Assembly (NCBI RefSeq): GCF_000156335.1 | Contig: NZ_DS999213.1 | Span: 1,227,194 to 1,291,193 of the forward strand | DNA length: 64,000 nucleotides | Direction: 5' to 3' | Origin: Roseobacter sp. GAI101 | GTDB taxonomy: Bacteria > Pseudomonadota > Alphaproteobacteria > Rhodobacterales > Rhodobacteraceae | In this document: piece after piece, positions 63,988 through 64,000 of the stretch | Position numbering within the stretch: position 1 is the first letter of the stretch | Layout of the letters: each line of letters begins with the position of its first letter | Made by a program: the position numbers and the translations under genes | Notes under the pieces: model-generated | Databases searched by the model: none | Told to the model about the DNA's origin: nothing | Seen by the model: only the letters and a program-made list of their open reading frames with translations

Positions 63988-64000
63988 TTACTGGATGATG
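63988..64000 (-). CDS. tctC: Probable 3' end of tctC (solute-binding protein), partial
   Basis: Only the last codons are inside the window: minus strand reads ATC ATC CAG TAA. The identity is inferred from the operon order tctC-tctB-tctA and the preceding hairpin, not from sequence similarity. Confidence 0.3.

Overview
The window looks like a chromosomal segment of a marine Rhodobacterales / Roseobacter-group alphaproteobacterium. This rests on the protein style of the EnvZ-like kinase, the MBL-fold hydrolase, the tripartite tricarboxylate transporter, the split YeeE pair, the Blh/SQR sulfide module and the DUF6538-type integrases, plus moderately high GC with AT-rich islands. I cannot name the species from sequence alone.

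Layout. (1) 1-7.5 kb: a copper/silver-type RND efflux pair (cusA, open at the left edge, and a cusB with four CusF-like metal-binding repeats on its C-terminus), a His-rich secreted protein, an EnvZ-like kinase, an MBL hydrolase and an intact tRNA-Asn(GTT). (2) 7.5-36.7 kb: a 29-kb integrated island. The last 21 nt of the tRNA plus 3 nt downstream are repeated at 36666-36689, and an integrase lies just inside the tRNA end. The island carries a copper-handling operon (DUF2946-like proteins, the MbnP/MbnH pair, PCuAC) followed by a FecBCD-type ABC importer; a compact cassette of an RHH regulator with a 28-bp palindrome, an unknown protein, a zinc-ribbon/GIY-YIG protein and a soluble FtsH-like AAA-M41 protease; a mobilization module (MobC-like protein and a relaxase with a second gene nested inside it); an IS21-family element interrupted by an IS3-family element; a peptidoglycan-binding repeat protein; a dead cupredoxin gene; and a type III polyketide synthase / methyltransferase / MMPL exporter operon. 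(3) 36.7 to about 61.9 kb: a second integrase of the same family directly behind the duplicated tRNA end, then a LOV-like-PAS hybrid kinase, a flavin amine oxidase and an HWE-type kinase. A stress/sulfur module follows (DsrE-like protein, cytochrome bd oxidase with a DUF2474-like subunit, EF-hand protein, 1-Cys peroxiredoxin, Rrf2 and Crp regulators, YeeE pair, Blh, ferritin-like protein, DUF442-SQR fusion, SulP). It is bracketed by two 105-bp direct repeats that look like remnants of one IS end. Then come a second, intact IS21 copy and an RlmF-type rRNA methyltransferase. (4) 61.9-64 kb: the tctA and tctB genes of a tripartite tricarboxylate transporter, with the last codons of a probable tctC at the edge.

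Functionally the window combines copper export and periplasmic copper handling, sulfide oxidation with a copper-independent quinol oxidase, and one small secondary-metabolite operon, all on tRNA-targeted mobile DNA. Decay is extensive: SulP is split by one in-frame TAG, the first YeeE half is frameshifted and its partner has Arg where the family usually has Cys, the cupredoxin gene has two stops, a Na+/Ca2+ exchanger survives as end fragments, and one istA copy is broken. Short GC-rich degenerate repeats with an AAGGTCCG-like core fill most gene-free gaps.
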